Assembly (NCBI GenBank): GCA_021802775.1
Contig: JAJZRJ010000001.1
Location: forward strand, 1 to 64,000
Source: Deltaproteobacteria bacterium
GTDB lineage: Bacteria > Desulfobacterota > Desulfobulbia > Desulfobulbales > Desulfurivibrionaceae
Direction of reading: 5' to 3'
DNA length: 64,000 nt
Position 1 is the stretch's first letter. Every line of letters begins with the position of its first letter. Shown here one piece after another: positions 37,475 through 47,456 of the stretch. The notes under the pieces were generated by a model. It saw nothing but the letters and a program-made list of their open reading frames with translations, ran no database searches and was not told the origin of the DNA. The translations under genes were made by a program, and so were the position numbers.

Positions 37475-37603
37475 TTATCTCCGTGCCGACCTTCGCCGCG
37501 CCATTTGCCCATACCAACCTCCGGCCTGCCCCTTGCGGGGGGCCGGCCGGTTTCCTGCTGCCTGCCGGCGCAGGCATCGCCTGTCTTGCGGTAACCAGAC
37601 GCC

Positions 37604-38437
37604 ATGCGCAAAAAGGGTAAACGCACACGCCAACTCAAAGCGCTGCTGCTCTTCGGCCTGATCCTGACCCTCGTTCTGATGCTCATCGTCTCCACCGTGG
37701 GCCGCCAGGAGTTCAACACCCCGCACAAGCTCGCGCTGGAGGTGCTGGGCCGCGCCCAGAGCGGCGCCAGCCACGTGGGTGGCTTTTTCAAGACCTTCTG
37801 GCGCAACTACACGACCCTCATCAACATCCGCGAGGAAAACGAACGGCTCAAGGAGGAACTCCGCAAATACAAGGCTGCGACCACCAGCTACCGGGAGGCC
37901 GTGGCCACCAACGTGCGGCTGACCAAGCTGCTGGAGTTCAAGGAGACCCTGCCGCCGCCCACTCTTACCGCGCAGATCATCGGCAAGGACCCGTCCCAAT
38001 GGTTCAAGACCATGATCATCGACCGCGGCAGCAGCGACGGCGTGGAAAACGGCATGCCCGCAGTGATCACGGAGGGTATCGTCGGTCAGGTGGTCAACAC
38101 CTCGCCCCATTATGCCAAGATCCTGCTCGCCAACGACCCCAACAGCGCCATCGACGCCGTGATCCAGAAAAACCGGGTGCAGGGGATCATCAAGGGTAAC
38201 GGCACGGGCTTCGACCTCAACTACGTTCTTAAGAACGTCGAGGTCGCCCAGGGCGACGAGGTCGTTACCTCGGGCCTGGGCACCATCTTTCCCAAGGGAC
38301 TGATGATCGGCACCGTCACCAGCGTCACCAGAAGTCGCCGGGGCATGTTCCAGAACATCACTGTGCAACCGGCCATCGATTTCTCGCAGCTCGAACAGGT
38401 AATCATTGTTATGAAAAAGGCCTCACTTGCGGAATAG
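37604..38437 (+). CDS. mreC: Rod shape-determining protein MreC
   Basis: A 277-residue protein with a single N-terminal membrane helix (about 14-30), a coiled coil (about 65-95, INIREENERLKEELRKYKA) and the double beta-barrel periplasmic domain (IGKDPSQWFKTMIIDRGSSDGVENGMPAV, TSGLGTIFPKGLMIGTVTSV). It scaffolds PBP2, RodA and MreD in the periplasm. Confidence 0.95.
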   Translation: MRKKGKRTRQLKALLLFGLILTLVLMLIVSTVGRQEFNTPHKLALEVLGRAQSGASHVGGFFKTFWRNYTTLINIREENERLKEELRKYKAATTSYREAVATNVRLTKLLEFKETLPPPTLTAQIIGKDPSQWFKTMIIDRGSSDGVENGMPAVITEGIVGQVVNTSPHYAKILLANDPNSAIDAVIQKNRVQGIIKGNGTGFDLNYVLKNVEVAQGDEVVTSGLGTIFPKGLMIGTVTSVTRSRRGMFQNITVQPAIDFSQLEQVIIVMKKASLAE

Positions 38438-38440
38438 GCC

Positions 38441-38980
38441 ATGCTGATCGGAATTTTTCTCACCATCGGCACCCTGTGCCTTCTCTTGCAGACCACTCTG
38501 CTCCACAACCTGCCCGCCTGGATAGGCCAGCCGGATCTGCTCTTCCTGCTCATCGTCTTCGCCGCCACCCATCTCGACCTGTTCCGCGGCGCGGTGCTGG
38601 CGCTGTTGCTCGGCCTGCTCATGGATATCTTCTCCGGCATATTTTTAGGCCTCTATCCCCTCACCTACCTGCTGGTCTTCTTCGTGCTCAAGACCTCCAC
38701 CCGCCATCTGGCTTTCACCGACACGCTCCACCAGATACCGCTCATCATCATCAGCTACCTCTTCGGCAATGCCGCCATCTACGTCATCTCCTCAATCCTC
38801 GCGCCGGCGGCGGTGCTCTCCTGGGGCTGGGGCAACATGCTCCAGCAGCTCATCATCATGTCGGTGGTCTGCATCCCCTCTTTCAGCCTCTTCCGCTGGC
38901 TCCAGCTACGTATGACCCCTGGCAGCGGCTCCTCCTTCCTGTCGCTGGGTTCCCGACCGGCCAATCGCTTCAGGGGCTAG
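38441..38980 (+). CDS. mreD: Rod shape-determining protein MreD
   Basis: A 179-residue membrane protein with five or six helices, LLHNLPAWIGQPDLLFLLIVFAATHLDLFRGAVLALLLGLLMDIFSG being typical of MreD. It starts 3 bases after mreC stops. Low sequence conservation in the family makes context the stronger evidence. Confidence 0.88.
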   Translation: MLIGIFLTIGTLCLLLQTTLLHNLPAWIGQPDLLFLLIVFAATHLDLFRGAVLALLLGLLMDIFSGIFLGLYPLTYLLVFFVLKTSTRHLAFTDTLHQIPLIIISYLFGNAAIYVISSILAPAAVLSWGWGNMLQQLIIMSVVCIPSFSLFRWLQLRMTPGSGSSFLSLGSRPANRFRG

Positions 38981-38983
38981 GCC

Positions 38984-40870
38984 ATGGCACGCGGTCTTGG
39001 CAACATCACCAAGATGGATCCGGCCGAGCTTAAAATGCTCAAGACCCGGATCGACATCACCACCGCCATCATGGTGGCCCTGATCGCGATCCTGGTGGTC
39101 CGCCTCTGGCACCTGCAGATCCGCAAGGGCACCGAATACGCCCAACTCTCGGAGAACAACCGGACCAGAATCCAGTACATCGCCGCCCCGCGCGGCAACG
39201 TCTTGGACCGCAACGGCGAGATCATCATCGCCAACCGTCCCCTTTTCAACGTAGTCTGGATTCGGGAGGATGCCCCCCATCCCGACGAGGTGCTCAAGCA
39301 ACTGGCCAAAATCCTCAAGCTCGACATCTCGGTGCTGCTCGACCGTATCCGGGCCGGCGCCGACCACCCGCGCTACCTGCCGACCCGCCTCAAGGAAAAC
39401 ATCGACTGGGAAACCCTCATCGCTATCGAAAACAACGCCTACCGCCTGCCGGGCGTGCAGGTGGAGGTGGTGCCCTCCCGCGACTACCTGTACGGCGAGA
39501 TGGCCTCGCATCTTTTGGGCTACCTGGGGGAGATCAACCAGCAGGAACTGGACGCGAACAAGGATGGCACCTACATGCCCGGCGACCTCATCGGCAAGGG
39601 TGGCATCGAAAAGCTCTTTGACCGCTATCTGCGCGGCGAGAAGGGCCAAAGCTTCATGGAGGTCGATGTCCGGGGCTTTGTCCAGAAACGGCTCAAGGCG
39701 CAAGAGGCGGTGCCGGGCAACGACCTGCAGCTCACGGTGGATATCGGCCTGCAGGAGGCGGCCGAGACCGCCATGGGGGACCGCGCCGGGGCGGTGGTGG
39801 CAATGGAAGTCAACACCGGCCGCATCCTGGCCCTCACCAGCCTGCCGGCGCTGCCGCTCCATGAATTCAGCGGCGGTATTCCGGGCAACGTCTGGCAGCA
39901 ACTCCTGAACGACATCAAGACCCCGCTGATCAATAAACCGATCCAGGGCCAATACCCGCCGGGCTCCACCTACAAGATCGTCACCGCCCTGGCCGGCCTC
40001 AGCGAAAAGGTGATCACCCCGGACACCACCTTTTTCTGCTCCGGCTCCATCAACTTCGGCAACCGTTCCTATGGCTGCTGGAAAAAGGGCGGCCACGGCG
40101 CGGTGAGTCTCCATCGGGCCCTGGCCGAATCCTGCGACGTCTATTTTTATCAGGTGGGCCAGAAACTCGGCCCCGACGTCATTGCCCGCTACGCCAACAG
40201 CCTGGGGCTGGGAATAAAAAGCGGGATCACGCTGGAAAACGAAAAAGCCGGCAACATCCCCACCACCGCCTGGAAACTCAAACGCTTCAAGGAGCCGTGG
40301 CAGGATGGCGAGACCTTTTCCATCGCCATCGGCCAGGGGTTCGACCTGGCCACCCCGCTCCAGATCTGCCGGATGACCGCCGCCATTGCCAACGGCGGCA
40401 CGCTCTACCGGCCACAATTCATCGCCGCGGTGAAGGACTCCAGCGGCGCTTTTGTCTCACAATTCAAGCCGGTTGTGGACGGCACCTCACTGGGCAGCCC
40501 GCGAACCATGCAGATCATCCGCGACGGGCTCGCCGGCGCGGTGAACGAACCGCACGGCACCGCCACTACCGCCAAGCTGGAGAACGTGATCGTGGCAGGC
40601 AAGACCGGCACCGCCCAGGTGGTCCGGCTGGCCCAATATCAGGCGACCTCGGAAAGCAAGGTACCCTACAAGTACCGCGATCATGCCTGGTTCACCTGTT
40701 TCGCCCCCTTTGACAAGCCGCAGATCGTCGTCACTGTCCTGGTAGAACATGGCGGCCACGGGGGCTCCGCTGCCGCCCCGGTAGCCAAGGCAGTACTCAC
40801 TCGCTATTTCGAAATGCACCCGCCGGAAGTTGTCCCGGCGGAACCGGCCGCACCACCGGCCACGCCGTAA
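38984..40870 (+). CDS. mrdA: Peptidoglycan transpeptidase PBP2
   Basis: A 628-residue class B penicillin-binding protein, the transpeptidase of the elongation machinery. N-terminal membrane anchor (about 26-45), pedestal domain with APRGNVLDRNGEIIIANRP, then the catalytic domain with the nucleophile in GQYPPGSTYKIVTAL (SxxK), the AESCDVYFYQ region (SxN-like) and GKTGTAQ (KTG). The Cys pair around FFCSGSINFGNRSYGCWKKGGHG marks the zinc/lid insertion common in PBP2. A Pro/Ala-rich tail ends the protein. It starts 3 bases after mreD. Confidence 0.95.
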   Translation: MARGLGNITKMDPAELKMLKTRIDITTAIMVALIAILVVRLWHLQIRKGTEYAQLSENNRTRIQYIAAPRGNVLDRNGEIIIANRPLFNVVWIREDAPHPDEVLKQLAKILKLDISVLLDRIRAGADHPRYLPTRLKENIDWETLIAIENNAYRLPGVQVEVVPSRDYLYGEMASHLLGYLGEINQQELDANKDGTYMPGDLIGKGGIEKLFDRYLRGEKGQSFMEVDVRGFVQKRLKAQEAVPGNDLQLTVDIGLQEAAETAMGDRAGAVVAMEVNTGRILALTSLPALPLHEFSGGIPGNVWQQLLNDIKTPLINKPIQGQYPPGSTYKIVTALAGLSEKVITPDTTFFCSGSINFGNRSYGCWKKGGHGAVSLHRALAESCDVYFYQVGQKLGPDVIARYANSLGLGIKSGITLENEKAGNIPTTAWKLKRFKEPWQDGETFSIAIGQGFDLATPLQICRMTAAIANGGTLYRPQFIAAVKDSSGAFVSQFKPVVDGTSLGSPRTMQIIRDGLAGAVNEPHGTATTAKLENVIVAGKTGTAQVVRLAQYQATSESKVPYKYRDHAWFTCFAPFDKPQIVVTVLVEHGGHGGSAAAPVAKAVLTRYFEMHPPEVVPAEPAAPPATP

Positions 40871-40880
40871 GAGGAAGACC

Positions 40881-41990
40881 ATGCTCCGTTTCGATCGCCG
40901 CCTGCTGCAAAACGTCGACTGGGTCCTGGTCGGCGGGGTACTCCTTGTCACCCTGATGGCGCTCCTGAATCTCTACAGCGCCACCCGGCTCAACAACGCC
41001 GTGGGGCTTTCCGCCTTCTTCAAGCAACTCTATTTCAACCTGATGGGCTTCGGCCTCATCCTGCTCATCGTCATGGTGGACTACAAGACGCTCATCACCT
41101 TGAGTTACCCGCTCTACATCCTCGGGCTGCTGATGCTGGTGGTGGCCATGGTCTTCGGCGAGACCGTGGCCGGCAGCCAGCGCTGGATTGACCTCGGCTT
41201 CTTCCGGCTGCAGCCCTCCGAACCAGCCAAGCTCATCCTGGTCATCATGCTCGCCAGCTACTACTACCGCAAGGATACCGGCAAGGGCTTCACGCTGGGA
41301 GAACTCTTCGTGCCCATCATCCTCACGCTGATCCCTTTCGTGCTGATCCTGAAGCAACCCGACCTCGGCACCGCCCTCATGTGTCTCTTTGTCTTCGCCT
41401 CCATGACCCTCTTCGTAAAGTTGCGCTGGTCCACCTTCGGGATACTGGCCGGCGCTGCGCTCGCGGCACTGCCGGTGATCTGGAAGCTGCTCAAGCCCTA
41501 CCAGCGCCAGCGGATCGAAATCTTCCTCAATCCGGAGAGTGACCCGCTGGGCAGCGGCTACCACATCACCCAATCGAAGATCGCGGTGGGCAGCGGGCTC
41601 AAGTTCGGCAAAGGGTATCTCCACGGCACCCAGGGGCAGCTCGACTTCCTGCCCGAACGCCACACCGACTTTGCCTTCTCGGTGTGGGCCGAGGAGTGGG
41701 GGTTTTTCGGCTCGCTGCTCTTCATGGCCTGTTATTTCTTTGTGCTGCTCTGGGGGCTCAACATCGCGGTCACGGCCCGGGACAAGTTCGGAATGCTGCT
41801 CGCCTTCGGCATCGTCGCCCTGCTCTTCTGGCAGGCCTTCGTCAACCTGGCGATGATCATGGGGCTGCTGCCCGTGGTCGGGGTGCCGCTGCCGTTGTTC
41901 AGCTACGGCGGCTCGTCGCTCCTGACCAATCTCGCCGGCATCGGGCTGCTCATCAACATCCGCATGCGCCGCTTCATGGTCGCGACATAG
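40881..41990 (+). CDS. rodA: Peptidoglycan glycosyltransferase RodA
   Basis: A 369-residue SEDS-family polymerase with about ten membrane helices. WIDLGFFRLQPSEPAKL and the large loop GSGLKFGKGYLHGTQGQLDFLPERHTDFAFSVWAEEWGFFG, whose Asp is catalytic, are diagnostic, followed by GVPLPLFSYGGSSLLTNLAGIGLL. It polymerises glycan strands with PBP2. The ATG at 40881 follows AGAGGAAG; 17 upstream codons in frame overlap the end of mrdA. Confidence 0.96.
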   Translation: MLRFDRRLLQNVDWVLVGGVLLVTLMALLNLYSATRLNNAVGLSAFFKQLYFNLMGFGLILLIVMVDYKTLITLSYPLYILGLLMLVVAMVFGETVAGSQRWIDLGFFRLQPSEPAKLILVIMLASYYYRKDTGKGFTLGELFVPIILTLIPFVLILKQPDLGTALMCLFVFASMTLFVKLRWSTFGILAGAALAALPVIWKLLKPYQRQRIEIFLNPESDPLGSGYHITQSKIAVGSGLKFGKGYLHGTQGQLDFLPERHTDFAFSVWAEEWGFFGSLLFMACYFFVLLWGLNIAVTARDKFGMLLAFGIVALLFWQAFVNLAMIMGLLPVVGVPLPLFSYGGSSLLTNLAGIGLLINIRMRRFMVAT

Positions 41991-42040
41991 GCGACCTCAT
42001 TCCGGCGCAACATCAAAAAGGGGAACGCGAAGGCAGTGGA

Positions 42041-42095
42041 TGGGGCTGAGCCCCATTGATTGACGAGGCGAGCACCGACGGACAGTGCCCGTCGT
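42041..42095. other. Structured non-coding stretch after rodA
   Basis: Between rodA and the wrecked stress-protein gene lies about 190 bases without a convincing frame. It holds two clean hairpins, ATGGGGC-TGA-GCCCCAT (42041-42057) and CGACGG-ACAGTGC-CCGTCG (42077-42095), then a GC-rich stretch. They could terminate the mre operon (no T-run), or be part of an RNA or a degraded mobile element. No known riboswitch pattern is recognised. The rest of 41991-42180 shows nothing else. Confidence 0.35.
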
Positions 42096-42180
42096 AACGG
42101 CAGGAAGCCGCGCAGCTCGGACGACAGCAGCGACGCGGCGGAATTTTACACAAACGCTTGGGAATTGAAAATCCGGTCTT

Positions 42181-42382
42181 TCAGGCGGCCGGCACTACCA
42201 GCACGGCACATGACGCATCGGCCACCACCCGCTCGGTGACATAGCCGACGAACTTTTTCAAATAGGGGCAGCGCTTGCCCAGGCTGATCGCGCTGAAAAC
42301 CGCCACCTCACTGTCAGGCGAGCCATCGGTAGCCAGCAGGATCGTTTACCTCGCCGATCATTTGCGACCTGTATGCGATCAT
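42181..42382 (-). pseudogene. Broken universal stress protein (UspA-like) gene
   Basis: On the minus strand the start of a UspA domain, TILLATDGSPDSEVAVFSAI, is followed after a few residues directly by its C-terminal end, FVGYVTERVVADASCAVLVV. The roughly 90 residues in between, including the ATP-binding loop, are gone. An ATG at 42382 with a GGAGG site would be a natural start but is in another frame from ILLATDGS, with a stop directly upstream of it, so there is also a frameshift. It cannot make a functional UspA fold. From here to the nuoN stop (42507) nothing else is visible. Confidence 0.7.
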
Positions 42383-42506
42383 GGTGCGTGCCCTCCAGTG
42401 TCAAGTTGGCTCAACAAAACGGAACACCCGAACCGCTAAACGCTCTGGCGGAGCATCCGTTTTCTCCAGATGTCGGAGAAGACCGGACAAGGCGGAACAG
42501 CAAAGA

Positions 42507-43955
42507 TCAGAAACCGAGCATCGCCTGCCCGGCCCAGGCCAGTACCGCGCTTGGCACCACACCCAGGGCAGCCACTCCGAAAACGCTGACGCACAACGCC
42601 GCCGCCACGCCGAAGGAGAACACCAGCCGTGGCGCCGGCTTCGCCTCATGCATATACATGTAACGGACCAGTCGCAGATAATAATAGGCGGAAATGGCGC
42701 TGAACAGGACCGCGCCCAGCGCCAGCCAGAGATGACCGGCATTCATTATGGCGATGAGCAGATAGAGCTTGCCCATGAAGCCCGCGGTGGGAGGAATGCC
42801 GGTCAGCGAAAACATGAAGAGCAGCATGAGCAAGGCGGCCAGGGGATTGTCCTGGGCAAGCCCCTTGTAATCCTCCAGCCGTTCTCCCCTGCCATCCCTG
42901 GAACTGAGGTGGACAATGATGGCAAAGGCGCCCAGACTCATGAGGGCATAGATCAGCAGATAATTCATCGTGGCGGAAAGACCTTCCGCGGTGCCGGCGA
43001 GAATCCCGAGAAGGGCGTATCCGGCATGGGCAATGGATGAATAGGCGAGCATCCGTTTGATGTTGGTCTGGGCAATGGCGACGATATTGCCAACCGCCAT
43101 GCTCAACAAGGCGAAAACGGCCAGCAGCGGACCCCACTGGTCATGCATCATGGGGAAACCCTCCATCAGCACCCGGCCCAATACCGCAAAACTTGCAGCC
43201 TTGGGTGCCACGGACATAAACGCGGTCACCGCGGTGGGCGCCCCTTCGTACACATCGGGTGTCCACATGTGGAACGGCGCGGCGGCGACCTTGAAGGCAA
43301 AGGCCACGGCCACCAGGCCAAGGCCGGCCAGCAGGGCGTAATTGGCCGAGAGGTCGAGCAGCGCTATCCGCTGCGCCAGTTCGCTCAACTGGGTCGTGCC
43401 GGTGAGCCCATAGATGAGGGTAAGGCCGTAAAGGAAAAAGCCCGAGGAAAAGGCGCCCATGAGAAAATATTTGAGCGCCGCCTCGTTGGCCCTGGTGTCA
43501 TGCTTCAGCAGACCGACCAGGCAATAGACGCTGAGCGCCATCAGTTCCAGGCCCACGTAGAGCATGATCAGATCGACGGCAGAGATCATCACCATCATGC
43601 CGACCACGGCAAAAATCATCAGACAATAATATTCGCCATGCCGCATGTCGACCGCCGTGCGGTAGCGCTCGGAAATGAGGACGGTCAGCAGCAGCGCCAC
43701 GAGACAGATGGTCTTGAAAAAACGGCTGTATCCGTCCATGACCAGCATGTTCATGAGGGATGTGGCGCCGGAACTGGTGGTATAGAGCAGCATCAGGGCA
43801 ACGAGAGCGCCAAGCGCCGTTACCGACGGCATGATCAGCTTGGGTACCTTTGGGAAGGAGGCGATGCCGACGAGCAACAGCCCAAGACCAACAAGCACCA
43901 GTTCCGGTGCCACAGGAGAAACGGAAAAAAGCATGAGAGGTGGTACGGCATTCAT
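42507..43955 (-). CDS. nuoN: NADH-quinone oxidoreductase subunit N (locus 2)
   Basis: A 482-residue antiporter-like subunit: VDLIMLYVGLELMALSVYCLVGLLKHD (Glu helix), APFHMWTPDVYEGAPTAVTAFMSVAPKAAS (broken helix) and QTNIKRMLAYSSIAHAGYALLG are the NuoN signature and closer to the E. coli type than the NuoN of locus 1. Last gene of the second complex I operon; followed by a small hairpin (TTCTCC/GGAGAA). Confidence 0.95.
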   Translation of the reverse strand: MNAVPPLMLFSVSPVAPELVLVGLGLLLVGIASFPKVPKLIMPSVTALGALVALMLLYTTSSGATSLMNMLVMDGYSRFFKTICLVALLLTVLISERYRTAVDMRHGEYYCLMIFAVVGMMVMISAVDLIMLYVGLELMALSVYCLVGLLKHDTRANEAALKYFLMGAFSSGFFLYGLTLIYGLTGTTQLSELAQRIALLDLSANYALLAGLGLVAVAFAFKVAAAPFHMWTPDVYEGAPTAVTAFMSVAPKAASFAVLGRVLMEGFPMMHDQWGPLLAVFALLSMAVGNIVAIAQTNIKRMLAYSSIAHAGYALLGILAGTAEGLSATMNYLLIYALMSLGAFAIIVHLSSRDGRGERLEDYKGLAQDNPLAALLMLLFMFSLTGIPPTAGFMGKLYLLIAIMNAGHLWLALGAVLFSAISAYYYLRLVRYMYMHEAKPAPRLVFSFGVAAALCVSVFGVAALGVVPSAVLAWAGQAMLGF

Positions 43956-44014
43956 AAGTTCTTACTCCTCGGTTTCCAGCAAAAAAGGGACGAACCCGAC
44001 AGACAACCCGGCCA

Positions 44015-45529
44015 CTACCCGCCAAAGGGATTCACCCCAGCCGTAATGCCGGCCACGGCCGCCGACCCGCCCATCACCCGCTCGAGCAGATGAGCGACCG
44101 ACACATGCATGAAACTGAGCAGGATGTTGGGGAAAAAGCCGATCGCCAGAATGAGCAGGGCCATGGGCACCATAATCATCACCTCCCGGCCGTTGAGGTC
44201 ACTGAGCGTCGACCACGCGGTATTGACCTGATTGAAAAAGACCCGCTGATACAACCACAGCATGTACCAGGCCCCCAGGATAACGCCGCTGGCGGCAAAG
44301 ACCGCAGCCCACGGCCTTGCCCCGAATCCGCCGAGGAGGATCAGGAATTCCCCCACGAAACCGTTGGTGCCGGGCAGCCCGACCGCCGCCATGGTAAACA
44401 GCAGGAAAAATCCGGAAAATTTGGGCATGATCGAGGCGAGCCCCCCGTAGTCGGCAATCTTGCGGGTGTGCGTCCGCTCATACACCATGCCGATCCCCAG
44501 GAACAGGGCGCCGGTCACCACGCCATGGTTGATCATCTGCAGAATTCCGCCCTCGACGCCTTGGGTGTTCATGGCAAACAGTCCCAAGGTGACAAAGCCC
44601 ATGTGACTCACCGAACTATAGGCGATAAGGCGCTTCACATCGGTCTGGCTCAGGCAGACCATCGCCCCATAGACGATGCCGATGAGGGAGAGCACGATCA
44701 TCGGCTCCATCATCATCCGGGTGGCGTCCGGCAGGATCGGCATGGAAAAACGCAGGAAACCGTAAGCGCCCATTTTGATGAGAATACCGGCCAGCACCAC
44801 GGAACCGGCAGTGGGCGCCTCGGTATGGGCGTCGGGCAGCCAGGTATGCACCGGCCACATGGGCACCTTGACGGCAAAGGCCGCAAAAAAAGCCCAGAAG
44901 AGGAAGAGTTGCATCGTGATCGGATAGGATTGTCCGGCCAGGACCAGGATGTCGAACGTCCGCCCGCTGGCAAAATAGAGGACCAAGATGCCGACCAGCA
45001 TCAACAGGCTGCCGACCAGGGTATAGAGGAAGAATTTGACCGCCGCGTAAACCCGGTTGGGGCCGCCCCATACCCCGATCAACAGGAACATGGGGATAAG
45101 CATCGCCTCCCAGAAGAGGTAAAACAGCACAAAGTCAAGCGCGCAGAAAACGCCCACCATGGCGCCTTGCAAAAGCAGGAGAGCCACATAAAACTCTTTC
45201 AGCTTGACCGTGATGGCGCTCCAGGAAACGAGGACGCAGAGGACGGTAATAAAGGCGGCCAGCAGCACGAAGAGGACGCTGATGCCGTCAATACCGAGAT
45301 TGTACTGCACGTTCCAGACCGGAATCCAGGAGCGGCGCTCGACGAACTGCATGAGGTGCGTGGTTTTGTCGAACCCTAACCAGATCGGCAGCGTCAGCAG
45401 GAACTCGACGCAACTTATCCCCAAGGCGAGGGCCTTGATGGCCGCCGGTCTTTCGCGCGGCACGCACAAAAGCGCCGCACTGCCAATCACCGGGAAAAAA
45501 ATCAATATGCTGAGCAGCGGAAAATCCAT
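44015..45529 (-). CDS. nuoM: NADH-quinone oxidoreductase subunit M (locus 2)
   Basis: A 504-residue antiporter-like subunit with DFVLFYLFWEAMLIPMFLLIGVWGG, MWPVHTWLPDAHTEAPTAGSVVLAG and QTDVKRLIAYSSVSHMGFVTLG. The ATG at 45529 has GAGGTGAG just upstream. A 59-base gap to nuoN is the largest inside the locus. Confidence 0.95.
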   Translation of the reverse strand: MDFPLLSILIFFPVIGSAALLCVPRERPAAIKALALGISCVEFLLTLPIWLGFDKTTHLMQFVERRSWIPVWNVQYNLGIDGISVLFVLLAAFITVLCVLVSWSAITVKLKEFYVALLLLQGAMVGVFCALDFVLFYLFWEAMLIPMFLLIGVWGGPNRVYAAVKFFLYTLVGSLLMLVGILVLYFASGRTFDILVLAGQSYPITMQLFLFWAFFAAFAVKVPMWPVHTWLPDAHTEAPTAGSVVLAGILIKMGAYGFLRFSMPILPDATRMMMEPMIVLSLIGIVYGAMVCLSQTDVKRLIAYSSVSHMGFVTLGLFAMNTQGVEGGILQMINHGVVTGALFLGIGMVYERTHTRKIADYGGLASIMPKFSGFFLLFTMAAVGLPGTNGFVGEFLILLGGFGARPWAAVFAASGVILGAWYMLWLYQRVFFNQVNTAWSTLSDLNGREVMIMVPMALLILAIGFFPNILLSFMHVSVAHLLERVMGGSAAVAGITAGVNPFGG

Positions 45530-45533
45530 TTTC

Positions 45534-47453
45534 TCACCTCGTCGCCAGCCAAACAAGAACCACCACCGCCCCGATGGTCATTGTCGTCAGGTAGTGATGC
45601 ACCGAACCGTTCTGCAGGCGGCGCATCTTTTCGCCCAGTTGGCCGATGGCGGCCGGCAGGCCGTTGACAACGCCCTCGATCAGTCGCCCATCGACAATCC
45701 GCAACAGGGTTTCGCGGCTCAGCTTGATGGCAGGCTGCACCAGTGCGGCGCTATACAATTCATCGACATAATATTTGTTGAACAGCCAGCGATGAACGCC
45801 GGGGAAGCCAAGCCGTATTCCCTCCGCCACCGCCGGCTGCCGAACATACATGAAATAGGCCAAGGCGAGACCCAGCAGGCCGACCCCCACCGAGCCGGCC
45901 ATCAGGAGCCATTCCGTGGCGTGGGAGAGATGCACCTCGGGATGCCCCAGCACCGGCGCCAGGAAATGCCCCCAGTGGGCGCCCCCGCCCAGAATCTCCG
46001 GGATTCCCAACCAGCCGGAGGCTACGGCGCCAACCGCCAACACCATCAGCGGCACCGTCATGGTCGGCGGCGACTCGTGCAGGTGGTGCCGTTGCTCCTC
46101 GGTGCCGCGGAACGTCCCGTGGAAGATGAGGAAAAACAACCGGAACGAGTAAAAGGCCGTTATCCCCGCCACCAGGGTGCCGATGGCCCAGGCAAACTTG
46201 CCGGCCGCGATCGGCGAGGCAAAGGCCATGGCAAGAATCTCATCCTTGCTGAAAAAACCCGCCAGCCCGGGAATTCCTGAAATGCTCACGGTCGCCAGGA
46301 AAAAAGTCCAGTAGGTAATTGGCAGATACTTCTTGAGGCCACCCATCCGGCGCACGTCCTGTTCATTGCCCATGGCGTGAATGACACTGCCGCAGCCCAG
46401 GAAGAGCAGGGCCTTGAAGTAGGCATGGGTGAAGAGATGGAAAATACCCGCGCTGTACGCCCCGACCCCGCAAGCAATGAACATGTAGGCCAACTGGCTG
46501 ACGGTCGAGTAGGCCACCACCCGCTTGATGTCGACCTGGGTCAGGGCGATGGTTGCCGCGAAAAGGCAGGTCACGGCGCCCACCACGGTGACCACGTTCA
46601 ACGCCGTGGCCGAGAGCGCAAAGAGGGGATTGCACCGCGCCACCAGGAATACGCCGGCGGTGACCATGGTCGCCGCATGGATGAGGGCGCTGACCGGAGT
46701 CGGCCCCTCCATCGCATCCGGAAGCCAGACATGCAGGGGAATCTGCGCCGATTTGCCGATGGCGCCGCAGAACAACAGCAATGCAATGAGGGTCGGAAGA
46801 TCGAAGCTCATGCCGAAGATGTCGAAGGTCCGGCCGGCGATGGCGGCGGCGTTGGCGAACACCGGCGCGTAATGCAGCGTCCCGAAGGTGAAAAAGACGA
46901 GGATGACGCCGAGGCTGAAGCCGAAGTCACCGAACCGGTTGACGATGAAGGCCTTTTTCCCCGCATCGGCGGCCGATTCCTTTTCGTAGTAAAAACCGAT
47001 CAGGAGGTAGGAGGACAACCCCACCGCTTCCCAGCCGAAAAAGAGCTGAAGGAAATTGTTGCCGAGCACCAGCATCAGCATGGAGAAGGTGAACAGGCTC
47101 AGGTAGGAGAAAAACCGGTAGTAGCCGGATTCGTGGTGCATGTAGCCCACCGAGTAGATGTGGACCAATGTGCTGACGCTGGTTACCACGATGAGCATCA
47201 CGGCGGTCAATTCATCGAGCAGAAAGCCGATGGAAACCTGGAAGGTCCCGGAGCTTATCCAGGTATAAAGATCGGCATTGACCCGCCGCCCCTGCAACAC
47301 ATCCGCCATGGCCAACAGGGCGCATCCCAGGGAAACGAGCACGGCGATGATCGGCGGCCAATGTGCACCGTGCCCCAGTCGTTTCCCGAACAACAGGGTA
47401 AAGAGGAACGCCGCAAACGGTGCCAGCGGCAGTAGTAAAAGATATCCCGGCAT
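45534..47453 (-). CDS. nuoL: NADH-quinone oxidoreductase subunit L (locus 2)
   Basis: A 639-residue canonical NuoL, 14 core helices plus the long C-terminal part (about 510-600) expected to form the lateral helix along the membrane arm. Motifs: GWEAVGLSSYLLIGFYYEKESAADAGKKAFIVNRFGD, LHVWLPDAMEGPTPVSALIHAATMVTAGVF and QVDIKRVVAYSTVSQLAYMFIACG. This is the clearest difference from locus 1, which has Mrp-type proteins instead. Confidence 0.96.
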   Translation of the reverse strand: MPGYLLLLPLAPFAAFLFTLLFGKRLGHGAHWPPIIAVLVSLGCALLAMADVLQGRRVNADLYTWISSGTFQVSIGFLLDELTAVMLIVVTSVSTLVHIYSVGYMHHESGYYRFFSYLSLFTFSMLMLVLGNNFLQLFFGWEAVGLSSYLLIGFYYEKESAADAGKKAFIVNRFGDFGFSLGVILVFFTFGTLHYAPVFANAAAIAGRTFDIFGMSFDLPTLIALLLFCGAIGKSAQIPLHVWLPDAMEGPTPVSALIHAATMVTAGVFLVARCNPLFALSATALNVVTVVGAVTCLFAATIALTQVDIKRVVAYSTVSQLAYMFIACGVGAYSAGIFHLFTHAYFKALLFLGCGSVIHAMGNEQDVRRMGGLKKYLPITYWTFFLATVSISGIPGLAGFFSKDEILAMAFASPIAAGKFAWAIGTLVAGITAFYSFRLFFLIFHGTFRGTEEQRHHLHESPPTMTVPLMVLAVGAVASGWLGIPEILGGGAHWGHFLAPVLGHPEVHLSHATEWLLMAGSVGVGLLGLALAYFMYVRQPAVAEGIRLGFPGVHRWLFNKYYVDELYSAALVQPAIKLSRETLLRIVDGRLIEGVVNGLPAAIGQLGEKMRRLQNGSVHHYLTTMTIGAVVVLVWLATR

Positions 47454-47456
47454 TGG

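Noticed and set aside
41991-42180. Riboswitch (cobalamin or other) after rodA
   Set aside because: No cobalamin-box or other conserved core could be found, and no fitting gene follows; only simple hairpins are seen.
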